Positions 53,842-63,331 of a stretch of DNA of 64,000 nt are shown here, one piece after another (position 1 is the stretch's first letter; the number at the start of each line of letters is the position of its first letter). The stretch is from NCBI RefSeq assembly GCF_019655435.1, contig NZ_BPFH01000001.1, positions 930,001 through 994,000 of the forward strand, given 5' to 3'. The notes under the pieces were generated by a model, which saw only the letters and a list, made by a program, of their open reading frames with translations, was not told the origin of the DNA and did not search any database. The position numbers were made by a program, and so were the translations under genes. Origin of the DNA: Jannaschia pagri. GTDB taxonomy: Bacteria; Pseudomonadota; Alphaproteobacteria; Rhodobacterales; Rhodobacteraceae.

Positions 53842-55242
53842 TTGTTTCTGAGCATCTTCGACATCTTCAAACCGGGGATTGGTCCCTCTTCCTCCCATAC
53901 GATGGGTCCCATGGTCGCTGCTGTGCGGTTCCTGGATGCGCTGCGCGGTGGGGCGGAGCCGGAGCCTGGCGCGGGGCCGCCCGCGCGTCTGGAGGTGACG
54001 CTGCACGGCTCCCTGGCCTTCACCGGCAAGGGACACGCGACGGATCGGGCCGTCTGCTTGGGCCTGTTGGGCTTCCATCCGGCAACCATCGACATCGACG
54101 CGGGCGAGGCCGCCCTGCTGCGGCTACAGACCGAGGCGCGCGTGACACCAGAGGGTTTGCCGCCAATGGCGTTCTCCCCAGAGGCGGGTGTTCGGTTTGA
54201 CTACGACACCCCCTTGCCCGGCCATGCCAATGGAATGGTGCTTCGGGCGTTCGATGGGGCGGACAATCTGCATATGCAGGAGACCTATTACTCCGTCGGC
54301 GGTGGCTTCGTCGTCACCGCGCGCGAGCTTCAAGACCCCCCGCCGCTCCACGATGCAAAGGAGGCCCGAGGCTTCCCCTTTCCCTTCGGCAGTGCCCAGG
54401 AAATGCTTGAGATGGGGGCCGCGTCCGGACTGAGCATCGCCCAGATGAAATGGCGCAACGAATGCCAGCTGACGCCGGAACGAGATCTCGGCGCGCGGAT
54501 CGACGGGATCTGGTCCGCCATGGACGGCTGCATTGATCGGGGGCTGTCGCAGGACGGCATTTTGCCAGGCGGTTTGTCCGTCAAGCGGCGCGCCCGGCAC
54601 ATCCACGATCAGTTGAAGGCGGAATCCGGTCTGAACCTCGCACAGCCCCACGTTGTGAACGATTGGCTGTCGGTCTACGCCATGGCCGTCAACGAAGAGA
54701 ACGCAGCCGGTGGGCGCGTGGTCACATCGCCCACCAATGGCGCCGCTGGTGTCGTCCCCGCGGTCATCCGGTACTACCGCGACCACTGCGTTGGGGCGAC
54801 CCCGGACGGGATCCGCACCTTCCTGCTGACGGCAGCGGCTGTCGGCGGGTTGATCAAGCACAATGCCTCGATCTCGGGCGCGGAAGTCGGCTGCCAGGGG
54901 GAGGTCGGGTCGGCCTCAGCCATGGCAGCCGCCGGACTCTGCGCGGCCTTGGGGGGCACCAATGCGCAAATAGAGAACGCTGCTGAGATCGCATTGGAGC
55001 ATCATCTCGGCATGACCTGCGACCCCGCCGGTGGCCTCGTGCAAGTCCCTTGCATCGAGCGGAACGGGCTTGGGGCGATCAAGGCAGTGTCGGCGGCCTC
55101 CTTGTCGCTGCGGGGGGATGGGACGCACTTCATGCCCTTGGATAACTGTATCGAGGCCATGCGCCAAACGGGTCGCGACATGTCGGACAAATACAAGGAA
55201 ACCTCCCTCGGGGGGCTTGCGGTGAACTTGCCGGAGTGCTGA
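53842..55242 (+). CDS. sdaA: L-serine ammonia-lyase (iron-sulfur type)
   Basis: A 466-aa enzyme converting serine to pyruvate and ammonia. The family start (F-L-S-I-F-D-I-F-K) and [66 protein letters not shown] and [19 protein letters not shown] place the Cys ligands of the 4Fe-4S cluster. The TTG at 53842 fits the family start and has GAGG 5 nt upstream; ATG 53815, overlapping the acyltransferase, would add nine residues. A REP-like repeat follows. Confidence 0.92.
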   Translation: MFLSIFDIFKPGIGPSSSHTMGPMVAAVRFLDALRGGAEPEPGAGPPARLEVTLHGSLAFTGKGHATDRAVCLGLLGFHPATIDIDAGEAALLRLQTEARVTPEGLPPMAFSPEAGVRFDYDTPLPGHANGMVLRAFDGADNLHMQETYYSVGGGFVVTARELQDPPPLHDAKEARGFPFPFGSAQEMLEMGAASGLSIAQMKWRNECQLTPERDLGARIDGIWSAMDGCIDRGLSQDGILPGGLSVKRRARHIHDQLKAESGLNLAQPHVVNDWLSVYAMAVNEENAAGGRVVTSPTNGAAGVVPAVIRYYRDHCVGATPDGIRTFLLTAAAVGGLIKHNASISGAEVGCQGEVGSASAMAAAGLCAALGGTNAQIENAAEIALEHHLGMTCDPAGGLVQVPCIERNGLGAIKAVSAASLSLRGDGTHFMPLDNCIEAMRQTGRDMSDKYKETSLGGLAVNLPEC

Positions 55243-55263
55243 CGGGCGCCTCCTTTGGTGTAG

Positions 55264-55314
55264 AGGGGGCTCTGCCCCCGCCCTGCGGGCCCCCCGGAGT
55301 ATTTTTGCCGAGAA
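55264..55314. repeat. Dispersed REP-like element, copy 2
   Basis: GGGGGCTCTGCCCCC hairpin, GC-rich spacer, CCCCCCGG and AT-rich tail (AGTATTTTTGCCGAGAAGAAG). It matches the element at 18433-18470 in layout and core. It occupies the 377-bp gene-free gap (55243-55619) between sdaA and the small secreted-protein gene; the rest of that gap shows nothing recognisable. Confidence 0.65.
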
Positions 55315-55619
55315 GAAGCTGGGGCGGGGTGGTTGTTGCTCGGGGTGGGGGGCGGCTGGGGTGCGGGTTTCGTGTCGGATTTTAGGGGAATTGTCGCGGT
55401 TTGGTGAGCTGCCGTCGCGCGCCCGTGAGGGCCGTGCGGTTGGGGGATATGTCTGTGCGTGGGTGCACGTTTATCGCGCCATCCTCACGCGTCCGTTTGT
55501 TGAATGTCAGGCCACGCTCCCGCATATCCATCCCATCAGCAGGGCAACAGCCCAGCACACCGCAACCCACGCAGGCCCGCCGCAACGCTAACTGGGCCAC
55601 TCACATAAGGACTAACACT

Positions 55620-55952
55620 ATGAAAACGCTCATCCTCTCCGCCATCGTCGCCGCCGCTTCCATCGCCGGAGCCGCCTCCGCCCAAGTGCCCGCAGGCGCC
55701 GCCGGGGCCATCGCTCACTTCAACCAGGACATCGACCGCGCCAACGAACGCTCGCGGCTGCCCAGCGGCGATGCGACCGTCACCGTCTCGACCCGGTCCG
55801 GCTCGCTCGGTGAGGCCTTCGCGATCTTCAACGCGACCGAGGACAACGCCAACGACCGGCGCGGGCTGAACGGCGCCACCGTCGTCGGCAAGAACGCCAT
55901 CGCGACGGACATCTTCGCCCGCTTCGCCGAGGAGAGCCGCGACGACGACTGA
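55620..55952 (+). CDS. Small secreted protein of unknown function
   Basis: The 110-aa product has signal peptide MKTLILSAIVAAASIAGAASA-QVPAG and an Asn/Asp/Arg-rich mature part (HFNQDIDRANERSRLPSGD, ATVTVSTRSGSLGEAFAIFN, TEDNANDRRGL) of about 89 residues without cysteines. ATG 55620 follows AAGGA. Codon use is highly biased and a strong intrinsic terminator follows, suggesting a well-expressed monocistronic gene. No family was recognised. Confidence 0.8.
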   Translation: MKTLILSAIVAAASIAGAASAQVPAGAAGAIAHFNQDIDRANERSRLPSGDATVTVSTRSGSLGEAFAIFNATEDNANDRRGLNGATVVGKNAIATDIFARFAEESRDDD

Positions 55953-55980
55953 TCCGCAGCTCGCCATCACTCACAGTCCC

Positions 55981-56012
55981 AAGCCGTCCCAATCCATTTG
56001 GGGCGGCTTTTG
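55981..56012 (+). terminator. Intrinsic terminator of the small secreted-protein gene
   Basis: A 12-bp stem (AAGCCGTCCCAA / TTGGGGCGGCTT, one G-U pair) with a short TCCAT loop leads into TTTT. It is the clearest stem-plus-T terminator in the right part of the window and also separates the gene from the convergent methyltransferase. Confidence 0.8.
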
Positions 56013-56040
56013 CGTGTCAGCGACCGGGACAGAAGGCTCC

Positions 56041-56592
56041 CTAGGCTTGCAGGCGAATGATGTATTGCTGACCCATCACTTCCAGCGTGGCCCCGTCGCC
56101 CAGCTTTTCGACCGTCTTGGCCACCGCCGCTTTGACGGGCGTCCCCTCCCCATCGCTCCAGTGGTAATCGTCGCCTGCGATCACCCCACCTGGCCTGACC
56201 TTTTTGGTGGCCAAGGCAAGGTCCATGCCGACAAAAGGCTCATTGTGGTTGCCGTCGATATAGATCCAATCAAGTGACCCATCTTCCATCTCGACCAGGG
56301 CCTCGGCAGAGGTGGCGCGGTGCAGGTGCACGCGATCATCAGCCGCAAATTTCTCGGCGACCATCTCATGCATGGCAGGCATCCGCTCGGCGTTCTTTTT
56401 ACGACCGAAGCCGGTGTTGTTGAAACGCGGATCGTATTCCCAGGGGTCGATCAAATGGAGGGCCTTGGGGGTGCAGACCTCCAGGATGACCTCGGAAAAC
56501 CGGCCTTCCCAGACCCCGACCTCGGCGCCGACGCCGTTCTTGGGCAGGGCGTCCAGCATCTTGCGGCGGGTCTCGTCTCTCTTTCCGGCCAT
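56041..56592 (-). CDS. Class I SAM-dependent methyltransferase (Methyltransf_24 type)
   Basis: The 183-aa protein shows the SAM loop GAEVGVWEGRFSEVILEVC, an acidic strand-2 end (HLIDPWEYD), SLDWIYIDGNHNEPF and the C-terminal KKVRPGGVIAGDDYHW. The start ATG 56592 fits the short family. It is clearly paralogous to the first ~190 residues of the downstream-on-minus neighbour at 56603, and only 10 nt separate them, so a tandem duplication is likely. Small molecules or glycans in the associated cluster are plausible substrates. Confidence 0.82.
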   Translation of the reverse strand: MAGKRDETRRKMLDALPKNGVGAEVGVWEGRFSEVILEVCTPKALHLIDPWEYDPRFNNTGFGRKKNAERMPAMHEMVAEKFAADDRVHLHRATSAEALVEMEDGSLDWIYIDGNHNEPFVGMDLALATKKVRPGGVIAGDDYHWSDGEGTPVKAAVAKTVEKLGDGATLEVMGQQYIIRLQA

Positions 56593-56602
56593 CTCGTCTC
56601 CT

Positions 56603-58141
56603 TCACGCGGCGGAGGCGCCACGATTGTCTTGGCTCAGCGCATCCCAAAGGGCGCGGTAGCGGTCATCTTCCATCAGTTTGGCGAATTGGTCCCGATGCC
56701 AAGCGACACCCTGTTTGTGCAGTTGACGCGTGCGCCTATCGGCGCGCAGGGCGGCAAGCGCCTGCGGGAAACCCGGCGCACCTTCGACCAAAGAGCGGTC
56801 GTTACCGCCTGCCATGTTCCACTTGTCCCAATAGTCCTGCCCCAGGTCCTCACCAATATGGTTGGCGCGACCACGGTTCTTTTTGAGAATATACGCCTCC
56901 AGGGAGCGGAGCGGGTAATGGTGCATATAGGCGGCGTCCCCGCAGCCATCCCAGCGCATGGTCCAGCGCTGGCCTGTGTTCATCTCAGACGAAATATCCT
57001 CGCCCGAAGGGCTCCGCCAGACGACCCTGTCTTGCCACTCTTCGCGTACGCGGGGGCGATGCAGTCCGAAGTGGTACATGGCCTCGGGCCGGCGGAACAG
57101 GGTCTTCACGTCCCGATGCCGGCGCCCGCCGCGTCGGGGCGCGGGCTCGCAGGACGTGAATTGCTGCGTCAGGGGGCGATCCTCGAAGGACTGGACGCCT
57201 CCGTTACCGAAGACCTTCCAAGGAAAGCTGACCACATCGGTGTCTGGGCCAAGCTGCGCGATCAGCCCCTGGATCGTGCCATCGGCGGCGGGGATGTTGA
57301 TGAACTCATCCACATCGGCGATTAGCATATAGTTGGCCTTGTGCCGCAACACGTGGTCCCGCGCCCATTTCAGCGCCGATTTATGGGGCCCGCGCTTCAG
57401 CACGGTATTCACCTGGTGGGTTAACAGCCCCCGCTCGGCGAGCCGATCCAACAGCGGGTCGGTCGTATCGTCACAATCGTTCGTATAGATCAGAAAGTCG
57501 GTGAACCCGATGGCCTGGTGATGGGCGAGCCATTCCAGAATGTAGGGCGCCTCGTTCTTCATCGTGGAGATGATGAGGTAGCGCGTGTCGTCCGGGCGCG
57601 GGGCAAGAGTCACGTGGTCCGGCAAGGTCACCGCCCAAAATTGACCGGCGCGCGTGACCTCGGCGCCCGGCAGGCGTGCGGCGAGGTCGGCAACGGCGGC
57701 CTGTACCGGATGGCCAAGTTCCGTGCCCCAGAACCAGCCTGCTCCGGCGATCACGCCACCGGGACGCACCACGCGGGCGGCCTGCTCCAGATCGGCGAGG
57801 ATCATGTCGTAGTGCTTGTTGCCGTCCAGAAAGATCCAGTCGAGCGCCCCAGACGACAGGCCGGGCAACACCGTGCCGGAGGGGTGGCGCAGGATATGGG
57901 CGTCGGGATAGGCAGCGCGGATGGCGTCGGCGTCGGCGTCCCGCTCAGATTGTGGCGCTTGATACGCGAAGGGACGACGGTCCTGTTCCGCATCCTCGGC
58001 CCAGGGGTCGATCAGCACCAAGGCCGAAGGCGCCGCGACCTCGACCAGACCCGCTGTCCACTGGCCCGCATGGGTCCCGACCTCGGCGCCGCGCGCGCCC
58101 TTGGGCAAGCGGTCAAAGATCTTGCGGGCATTTTCGCGCAT
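56603..58141 (-). CDS. Fusion of methyltransferase domain and family 2-type glycosyltransferase
   Basis: The 512-aa protein has an N-terminal Methyltransf_24 domain (~1-195: GAEVGTHAGQWTAGLVEVA, LDWIFLDGNKHYDMI, RVVRPGGVIAGAGWFWG) and a C-terminal glycosyltransferase (~205-440) of the GT92/GT2-like DUF23 kind: YLIISTMKNEAPYILEWLAH, FLIYTNDCDDTTDPLL, LIADVDEFINIP (D-x-D) and a tail with YMHHYPLRSLEAYILKK. Such fusions often modify cell-surface glycans. It overlaps the GSCFA gene by TGATG and forms an operon with it. Confidence 0.85.
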   Translation of the reverse strand: MRENARKIFDRLPKGARGAEVGTHAGQWTAGLVEVAAPSALVLIDPWAEDAEQDRRPFAYQAPQSERDADADAIRAAYPDAHILRHPSGTVLPGLSSGALDWIFLDGNKHYDMILADLEQAARVVRPGGVIAGAGWFWGTELGHPVQAAVADLAARLPGAEVTRAGQFWAVTLPDHVTLAPRPDDTRYLIISTMKNEAPYILEWLAHHQAIGFTDFLIYTNDCDDTTDPLLDRLAERGLLTHQVNTVLKRGPHKSALKWARDHVLRHKANYMLIADVDEFINIPAADGTIQGLIAQLGPDTDVVSFPWKVFGNGGVQSFEDRPLTQQFTSCEPAPRRGGRRHRDVKTLFRRPEAMYHFGLHRPRVREEWQDRVVWRSPSGEDISSEMNTGQRWTMRWDGCGDAAYMHHYPLRSLEAYILKKNRGRANHIGEDLGQDYWDKWNMAGGNDRSLVEGAPGFPQALAALRADRRTRQLHKQGVAWHRDQFAKLMEDDRYRALWDALSQDNRGASAA

Positions 58142-59277
58142 CAGGTTTTCACCAGCGTGGCCAGACGCTCTACCTGGGCCCGGATGGCCGCCTCCGCCTC
58201 TGGGTGGCGGGCGATCTTGCGTTTGGAGAGGATGCGCTGCAGCGCTTGCAGGCTGTCGTCGCGCACGGCCCCCTCCAGGCGATCGGACACCATGCCAGCG
58301 GCGGATAGCGCGGCGATCCAATGGCGCAACATCTCCTCGTCGGTGGGCTGCTTTTCGCACCAGACCTGTTCGAACAGCATCATGATGAAGTCGAGTACGG
58401 CACGCGGCAGATGCCTGCGGTCCTGCTTGAAGGGCGAATGGAAAACGTCCGTGACGATCTCATAGCTGGGCCAGTAGTGGAGGTAGCCTTCGTCTCCCAA
58501 TTCACGCATCAGCTCATCCAAAGCGACGCGCAGCACGGCCTTGGACACCGAGTTGGCACTGATACAGGACACGGGCCGGAAGGTCGCAATCAGGGGCACG
58601 GGCGAGAGGGTCGTGATGATCTTGGCATCGGGGCGATGCTTGCGGATCAGGTCATAGATCGCGCGGATATTGTCCTTGTTCTCCTCGACCGTGGTGACGC
58701 GGAACTTGTGGCGGCTGGGGTCATAGGCGTCCTGGGGGATGGACCGCCAGAACACGCCGCCCGTGACCTCGTCGTACCAGACCTCCGACAGGCCGAAGGT
58801 CAGGATGAACAAATCCGTCTTAGAGAAGATGTCCAGGGTCTGGCGTCGGATGTCTTCGTCGTAGCCATAGCTTTCGGCCTGATAGCCGTGCCACAGGTCT
58901 TCCTCGAACTTCTTGCCCTCAAAAGCCCATTCGAATTGCTGGCGGATGACGTAGCTGTTGACCATCCCCTCGCCGCATTTAACGACGTATGCATTCGACC
59001 CCTGGTCCCGCGTCAGGATGTTGTAGTTCCGACCCGCCAGCCAGTTGGAGATATTAGCCGCAAAGCAAGACCCAAACGCCGTGATCTTGGTGTCGGGCGT
59101 GACGATCCGCTGAGCCGGGTGCCAGCCCTCGGTCACCCATTTCAGCGCGGCGTCGCATTCGGCCATCTTCTCGAAGTCGGGATTGAAGTTGGTATGCTCA
59201 CCCCGGAACCACGTGCGGAACACCCCCTCGCGGCGGGTGTGCTGAAAATTGAAGGTCTGGGCCGAGGGCTTGTTCAT
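58141..59277 (-). CDS. GSCFA-domain protein (SGNH-like)
   Basis: The 378-aa protein contains FGSCFAANI (GSCFA at 69-73), LFILTFGLSEVWYD and TLSPVPLIATF, the standard elements of the GSCFA family, a group related to SGNH esterases. Such proteins often sit in glycan-modification clusters; the Ser of GSC is the putative nucleophile. Overlaps the fusion gene by TGATG and is 23 nt from the FkbM-type gene. Confidence 0.87.
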   Translation of the reverse strand: MNKPSAQTFNFQHTRREGVFRTWFRGEHTNFNPDFEKMAECDAALKWVTEGWHPAQRIVTPDTKITAFGSCFAANISNWLAGRNYNILTRDQGSNAYVVKCGEGMVNSYVIRQQFEWAFEGKKFEEDLWHGYQAESYGYDEDIRRQTLDIFSKTDLFILTFGLSEVWYDEVTGGVFWRSIPQDAYDPSRHKFRVTTVEENKDNIRAIYDLIRKHRPDAKIITTLSPVPLIATFRPVSCISANSVSKAVLRVALDELMRELGDEGYLHYWPSYEIVTDVFHSPFKQDRRHLPRAVLDFIMMLFEQVWCEKQPTDEEMLRHWIAALSAAGMVSDRLEGAVRDDSLQALQRILSKRKIARHPEAEAAIRAQVERLATLVKT

Positions 59278-59300
59278 CGGAGCATCCTTTCACGTCGGCG

Positions 59301-59948
59301 TCAGAGGTCGCGCGCAATCATGTCGAATCGAGGGCTGTCGGCGGGAACAAACAGGACATCGGACATGCGCGGCGCCCGCGTCAGCCCGCTGAGGAAGGAA
59401 TGCACCTCAAACCCTTGCGAAGCCATGAATGCGATGACCTCCGAAAACCGATAGCCGCCCGCGAACCGCTTTTTGATCGAGACCTCTGCGATCACAAAGG
59501 CGCAGCGGGTCAGGGTCTCGGTCGCGCCTTTCAGAACCTCCAACTCATGCCCCTCCGTATCGATCTTCAGGCCCAGCGGTCCGGCGAGATCCGATGTGAC
59601 CGTGTCCAGGGTCACGCAGTCGACCTCCACGGCGCGGGTGCCCTCGGCCACGTCCAACCGCGTGTTCACGGACCCGAGGTTCGGATGATCGTCCATCACA
59701 TTCATCATAATACTGCCGGCCTGGGACGAAACGGCGGCGACCCGCGCGTCATAGCGGAGCCGGTCCCCCCACATGGCCGAGATGCGCGCCGGAAAGGTGG
59801 GATCCGGGTCCAACAACAGGAAGTGAGCCTGCGGAAACGCCTCATACAGAAACGGCGTGCCCGACTGGACACCGACGTCGATCACGGTCGCCACGTCAAA
59901 GCGGTACTTGCGAAAGTACTTGGCGGTCAGTTTGTCGGGCAAGGCCAT
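59301..59948 (-). CDS. FkbM-family SAM-dependent methyltransferase
   Basis: The 215-aa protein opens with ATVIDVGVQSGTPFLYEAF (SAM loop), then HFLLLDPDP, VDCVTLDTVTSDLAGPLGLK followed by IDTEGHELEVLKGA, the FkbM signature, and a short C-terminus. The start ATG 59948 has a GAGGG site 9 nt upstream. It begins the four-gene glycan-type cluster running to 56041. It is expected to O-methylate a sugar or lipid-linked group. Confidence 0.87.
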   Translation of the reverse strand: MALPDKLTAKYFRKYRFDVATVIDVGVQSGTPFLYEAFPQAHFLLLDPDPTFPARISAMWGDRLRYDARVAAVSSQAGSIMMNVMDDHPNLGSVNTRLDVAEGTRAVEVDCVTLDTVTSDLAGPLGLKIDTEGHELEVLKGATETLTRCAFVIAEVSIKKRFAGGYRFSEVIAFMASQGFEVHSFLSGLTRAPRMSDVLFVPADSPRFDMIARDL

Positions 59949-59985
59949 CGGCGGCATCCCTCTTGGAAATGCCGCCAAGGCTACC

Positions 59986-61020
59986 TTAGGTCACTTGATC
60001 CGTCGACCTTGGGCGCATCGTCTCTCCGGGCAAGAACGTTGGGACCAATTCGATGCGGCGATCTTCCGTCTCGAAGGTCTGCTCGCCCGTGATGATCCGC
60101 GCGGCCAGTTGCCCAGCCTCGCGCCGCCGACTGTCCACGGTGGCCAGTTTGCGCGGCAAGCCGTCAAGCAGGCTGAAGGCGTTGAAACCGGCCAGCCCCA
60201 GGTCACCGCCCACATCCAACCCTTGCTCGAGGCAGTAGAGCAACCCACCCGCGCCCGTCAGGTCATTGGTGTAGAATAGAAAGTCCAAATCCGAGACGCG
60301 CTTCAACGCATCCGCCGTCATCTCGCGCCCCTTGGCAAAGCCCGACCAGCCAGAATAGGCCATTTGATCGACGATGCCGGTGCCGGATTCGCTGAGCGCC
60401 CGTTCCAGCCCCTCGATCCGTTTGCGTGCCCGGTGGTCGCCGTCCATCTTGGTGCCCAGCACGCAGACGCGCTTATAGCCGCGCGCCGCGATCTCGGTGC
60501 CAACCTGATAGCCCGCGCGCCAGTGGCTAATACCGACGGCGGCGTCCACCGGGTCCCCGTCCACATCCATGACCTCGATCACCGGCACACCGCAGTTCGC
60601 CAGCATGGCACGGCTGGCATCGGTGTGTTCAAGGCCTGCGATGATCACCCCGGAGGGGCGCCAGGACAGCATCTCGAACAGGGTCTTTTCTTCTTTTGCC
60701 GGATCGTAGTTCGTGGCGCCGACAACGGGTTGCAGGTCGGTGGCATCCAAGACCTCGGACACACCGGCCAGCATCTCGGGAAAGACCAAGTTCGACAGGC
60801 TTGGCACAATCACGGCCACGAGGTTCACCCGGTTCGACGCCAAAGCCCCCGCGATCTTGTTGGGGACGTATCCCAGCATCCGCGCCGCTTCGAGCACCTT
60901 TTCGCGCGTCTTCGGCGAGACGTCGCCCCGGTTACGCAGCACCCGACTGACGGTCATTTCGCTGACGCCTGAGGCTTCGGAGACATCGCGAAGGGTCAGG
61001 TGCTGATTGCGTCGGGTCAA
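59986..61020 (-). CDS. LacI-family transcriptional regulator (gluconate-repressor-like)
   Basis: The 344-aa protein starts at TTG 61020 (GGAGA 6 nt upstream). Helix-turn-helix LRDVSEASGVSEMTVSRVLR (10-29), hinge NKIAGALASNRVNLVAVIV, and a core with VPVIEVMDVDGDPVDAAVGI characteristic of the GntR branch of LacI. No sugar operon is adjacent in the window, so its target may be elsewhere or may be the neighbouring kinase or glycan genes. Confidence 0.88.
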   Translation of the reverse strand: MTRRNQHLTLRDVSEASGVSEMTVSRVLRNRGDVSPKTREKVLEAARMLGYVPNKIAGALASNRVNLVAVIVPSLSNLVFPEMLAGVSEVLDATDLQPVVGATNYDPAKEEKTLFEMLSWRPSGVIIAGLEHTDASRAMLANCGVPVIEVMDVDGDPVDAAVGISHWRAGYQVGTEIAARGYKRVCVLGTKMDGDHRARKRIEGLERALSESGTGIVDQMAYSGWSGFAKGREMTADALKRVSDLDFLFYTNDLTGAGGLLYCLEQGLDVGGDLGLAGFNAFSLLDGLPRKLATVDSRRREAGQLAARIITGEQTFETEDRRIELVPTFLPGETMRPRSTDQVT

Positions 61021-61081
61021 GGCTGTCTCCGAGTTGTGATGAACGGTCTTAGCGCGCGTGGGCGACCTGAGACAAGCGGCC

Positions 61082-63322
61082 TCATGATGCGGCGGCCCCC
61101 GGAACCGGGGACCCCACGACCGTGGACAGGAACGCGGCGACTTCCTCTGCGGAGAGTGGCTTTTGGATCAGGCGCACCTGGGCCGCCTCGCAGGCCCGTT
61201 GCAGGGCAGAGGACCGATCCGCCGAGATCAACCGCGCGGCGACGGGCCCGAATTGCGCCCTCAGATGGTCGATCATTTCCAGACCGTCCATCCCGTCGCC
61301 CAACTGATAGTCCACAAGGAAAACATCGGGCGCGATGCCCAGGTCCTCCAGCAACTGCAGCCCAGCCTCCGCATCGGGCGCGTGGATCAGGTCGGCGCCC
61401 CAGCCTTCCACCATTAAGGTGATCCCCCGGGCCACCTCCGCATCGTTCTCGACCAAAAACACCACAAGACCCGACAGCGCCGGGCGGGACGCATGGGTTG
61501 CCGCGTCGCTGTTGGGCGTGGCGGCGGGACCGGGGCCGCTGACAATCGGGACCGTCACGCCAAATCGGCTGCCGCGCCCCAACTCGGACCGCAGCATCAA
61601 TCCGTGGCCCAGACTGTCTGCCGCCCGCTCGACAATCGCCAACCCGAGGCCCAGCCCCCCTGCCCCGGATCGGTGGGGCACCAATTGGTGGAATTCGCGG
61701 AAGATATCCTTTTGATGCTCCGCCGGGATCCCTGGCCCCTTGTCCACAACCTCGATCCGCGCCTGGCCGTCTTCGCGACGGACACCCACGAGAACGCGGT
61801 CGCCATCGGTGTGGCGGATGGCATTCGCCACAAGGTTCTGGATCATCCGCCGCAGCAACACAGGGTCGCTGCAGACGCTCAGAGTGGTGGGCACGAAGGT
61901 GAGCGTGATCCCCTTAGTCGCGGCTAGGGGGGTCATTTCCAACGCGAGGCTGCCCAGAATGGCGGACAGCGGCGTGTCTTCGACCGAAAGTTCGACCCGA
62001 CCCGAGTCCAGTTTGGAGATGTCGAGCAGCGCCTCGATAAACGTCTCGACCGACGCCAGGGCTGCGATAGCCTTGCCCGCGACCTCTCCGATCTCGGCCT
62101 CTTCGGTGCGGTCCTCAATGGCCGAGACAAACAGCTTGGCCGCCGACAACGGTTGGAGCAGGTCATGGCTCGCCGCGGCCATGAACCGGGTTTTGGACGC
62201 ATTGGCACGGCGGGCCTCGTCCAAGGCCGCGCCCAATTCATCGGTGCGGGCCGCCACACGCCGTTCCAGGGTTTCGTTCAAATCCCGCAGGGCGCGCGCG
62301 CTGTCCCGCTCCGACGTGACGTCCGTAAAGCTGATGACAAAGCCACCATCGGGCATCTGCTGGGCCGAGACGGTATAGATCCGGTGCGTCCCAGTCTCGG
62401 CCCCTTGGAGCACCTCAAACTGCAGATCGCGTCGATGGCCCCGCCGTGCAGCCCAGGCCTTGAGACCCGTCCGGTCCATGTGCCCCGTGAAGGTGAACAT
62501 ATCCGCAAGCCGGTCCAGCAATTGATCGAACCGAGACCCGATTTGCCGCGCGCCCAAGGGCCGCGCAAGGATCGCTTCCATCTGGGCGTTCCAACCCACC
62601 AGCTTGCCGTCCCGATCAAAGGTACAGACGCCTTGGGCCAGATGGTCCAGCGTCGCCCGCTCGATCCTGGCGCGCCGGTCAATCAGACGGTCCCGTTCGC
62701 GCCGCTCCGACCGGATCACGCGGGTAACGTCCGTCTGCAAGATCACCGTCCCGCCGGAGGTCGTGCGATGTTCCGACACTTGGATCCAGCGGTCCAGAGA
62801 CAGGCGCACGTTAAAGGTCGTATGGCTGTCGGCATGGCGCAACAACCGACGCGCGCGCCATTCGTTGCGCGTTTGTCCGTCGGGCAATTCCAAAGACTGG
62901 CTGCGGCTGACCAAATCAACATAGTCCGCGAACAACAGCCCAGGGCGCAAGCGCCCAGCCACGTCACCCAGATCCGTACAGAACCGGCTGTTGTTCAGCA
63001 CGAGCCTGTCGTCGGCATCGAACAGCGCGAACCCTTCCTCGACCGTTTCGATGGCCTCGGCCAAGTTCGACTGGGCGGCCTGGGCCTCTTCGATGCTTTC
63101 GGCCAAGCGCGCGTTGGACTCGTGCAGCAGATCCAGCGTCCGCTCCAGGTCGGCGGTCCGTTGGCGAACCTCCCCCTCAAGTCGGGCGGCGCGCTCAAAC
63201 TGGGCGTAGGCCAGGTTGGAGTGATCGGGGCTCTGTTCCACCCGACGCATCAGGGATTCTGCAATGCGCAACAGCTTCGCTGTCTGACGCTCCGGCGTGT
63301 CGGACGGGTCGATCAGGGTCAT
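61082..63322 (-). CDS. Hybrid histidine kinase with PAS-7 domains (NahK-like)
   Basis: The 746-aa cytoplasmic kinase begins with a coiled-coil (20-90), followed by two PAS domains (~88-205 and ~217-340, both PAS-7-like), a HisKA domain with phospho-acceptor H386 in ASHDLLQPLSAAKLF, an HATPase domain (NLVANAIRHTDGDRV; GGLGLGLAIVERA) and a C-terminal receiver with D671 (VFLVDYQLGDG) and K721. No membrane helix. It is 9 nt after the FIST gene, an arrangement matching NosP-NahK, where the FIST haem protein inhibits the kinase upon binding nitric oxide. The link to NO or biofilm is inferred from family context. Confidence 0.85.
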   Translation of the reverse strand: MTLIDPSDTPERQTAKLLRIAESLMRRVEQSPDHSNLAYAQFERAARLEGEVRQRTADLERTLDLLHESNARLAESIEEAQAAQSNLAEAIETVEEGFALFDADDRLVLNNSRFCTDLGDVAGRLRPGLLFADYVDLVSRSQSLELPDGQTRNEWRARRLLRHADSHTTFNVRLSLDRWIQVSEHRTTSGGTVILQTDVTRVIRSERRERDRLIDRRARIERATLDHLAQGVCTFDRDGKLVGWNAQMEAILARPLGARQIGSRFDQLLDRLADMFTFTGHMDRTGLKAWAARRGHRRDLQFEVLQGAETGTHRIYTVSAQQMPDGGFVISFTDVTSERDSARALRDLNETLERRVAARTDELGAALDEARRANASKTRFMAAASHDLLQPLSAAKLFVSAIEDRTEEAEIGEVAGKAIAALASVETFIEALLDISKLDSGRVELSVEDTPLSAILGSLALEMTPLAATKGITLTFVPTTLSVCSDPVLLRRMIQNLVANAIRHTDGDRVLVGVRREDGQARIEVVDKGPGIPAEHQKDIFREFHQLVPHRSGAGGLGLGLAIVERAADSLGHGLMLRSELGRGSRFGVTVPIVSGPGPAATPNSDAATHASRPALSGLVVFLVENDAEVARGITLMVEGWGADLIHAPDAEAGLQLLEDLGIAPDVFLVDYQLGDGMDGLEMIDHLRAQFGPVAARLISADRSSALQRACEAAQVRLIQKPLSAEEVAAFLSTVVGSPVPGAAAS

Positions 63323-63331
63323 CAGATCAGG

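Noticed and set aside
55401-55619. N-terminal extension of the small secreted protein
   Set aside because: The extension would put the signal peptide in the middle of the chain; ATG 55620 has a ribosome site and starts a classic Sec signal.
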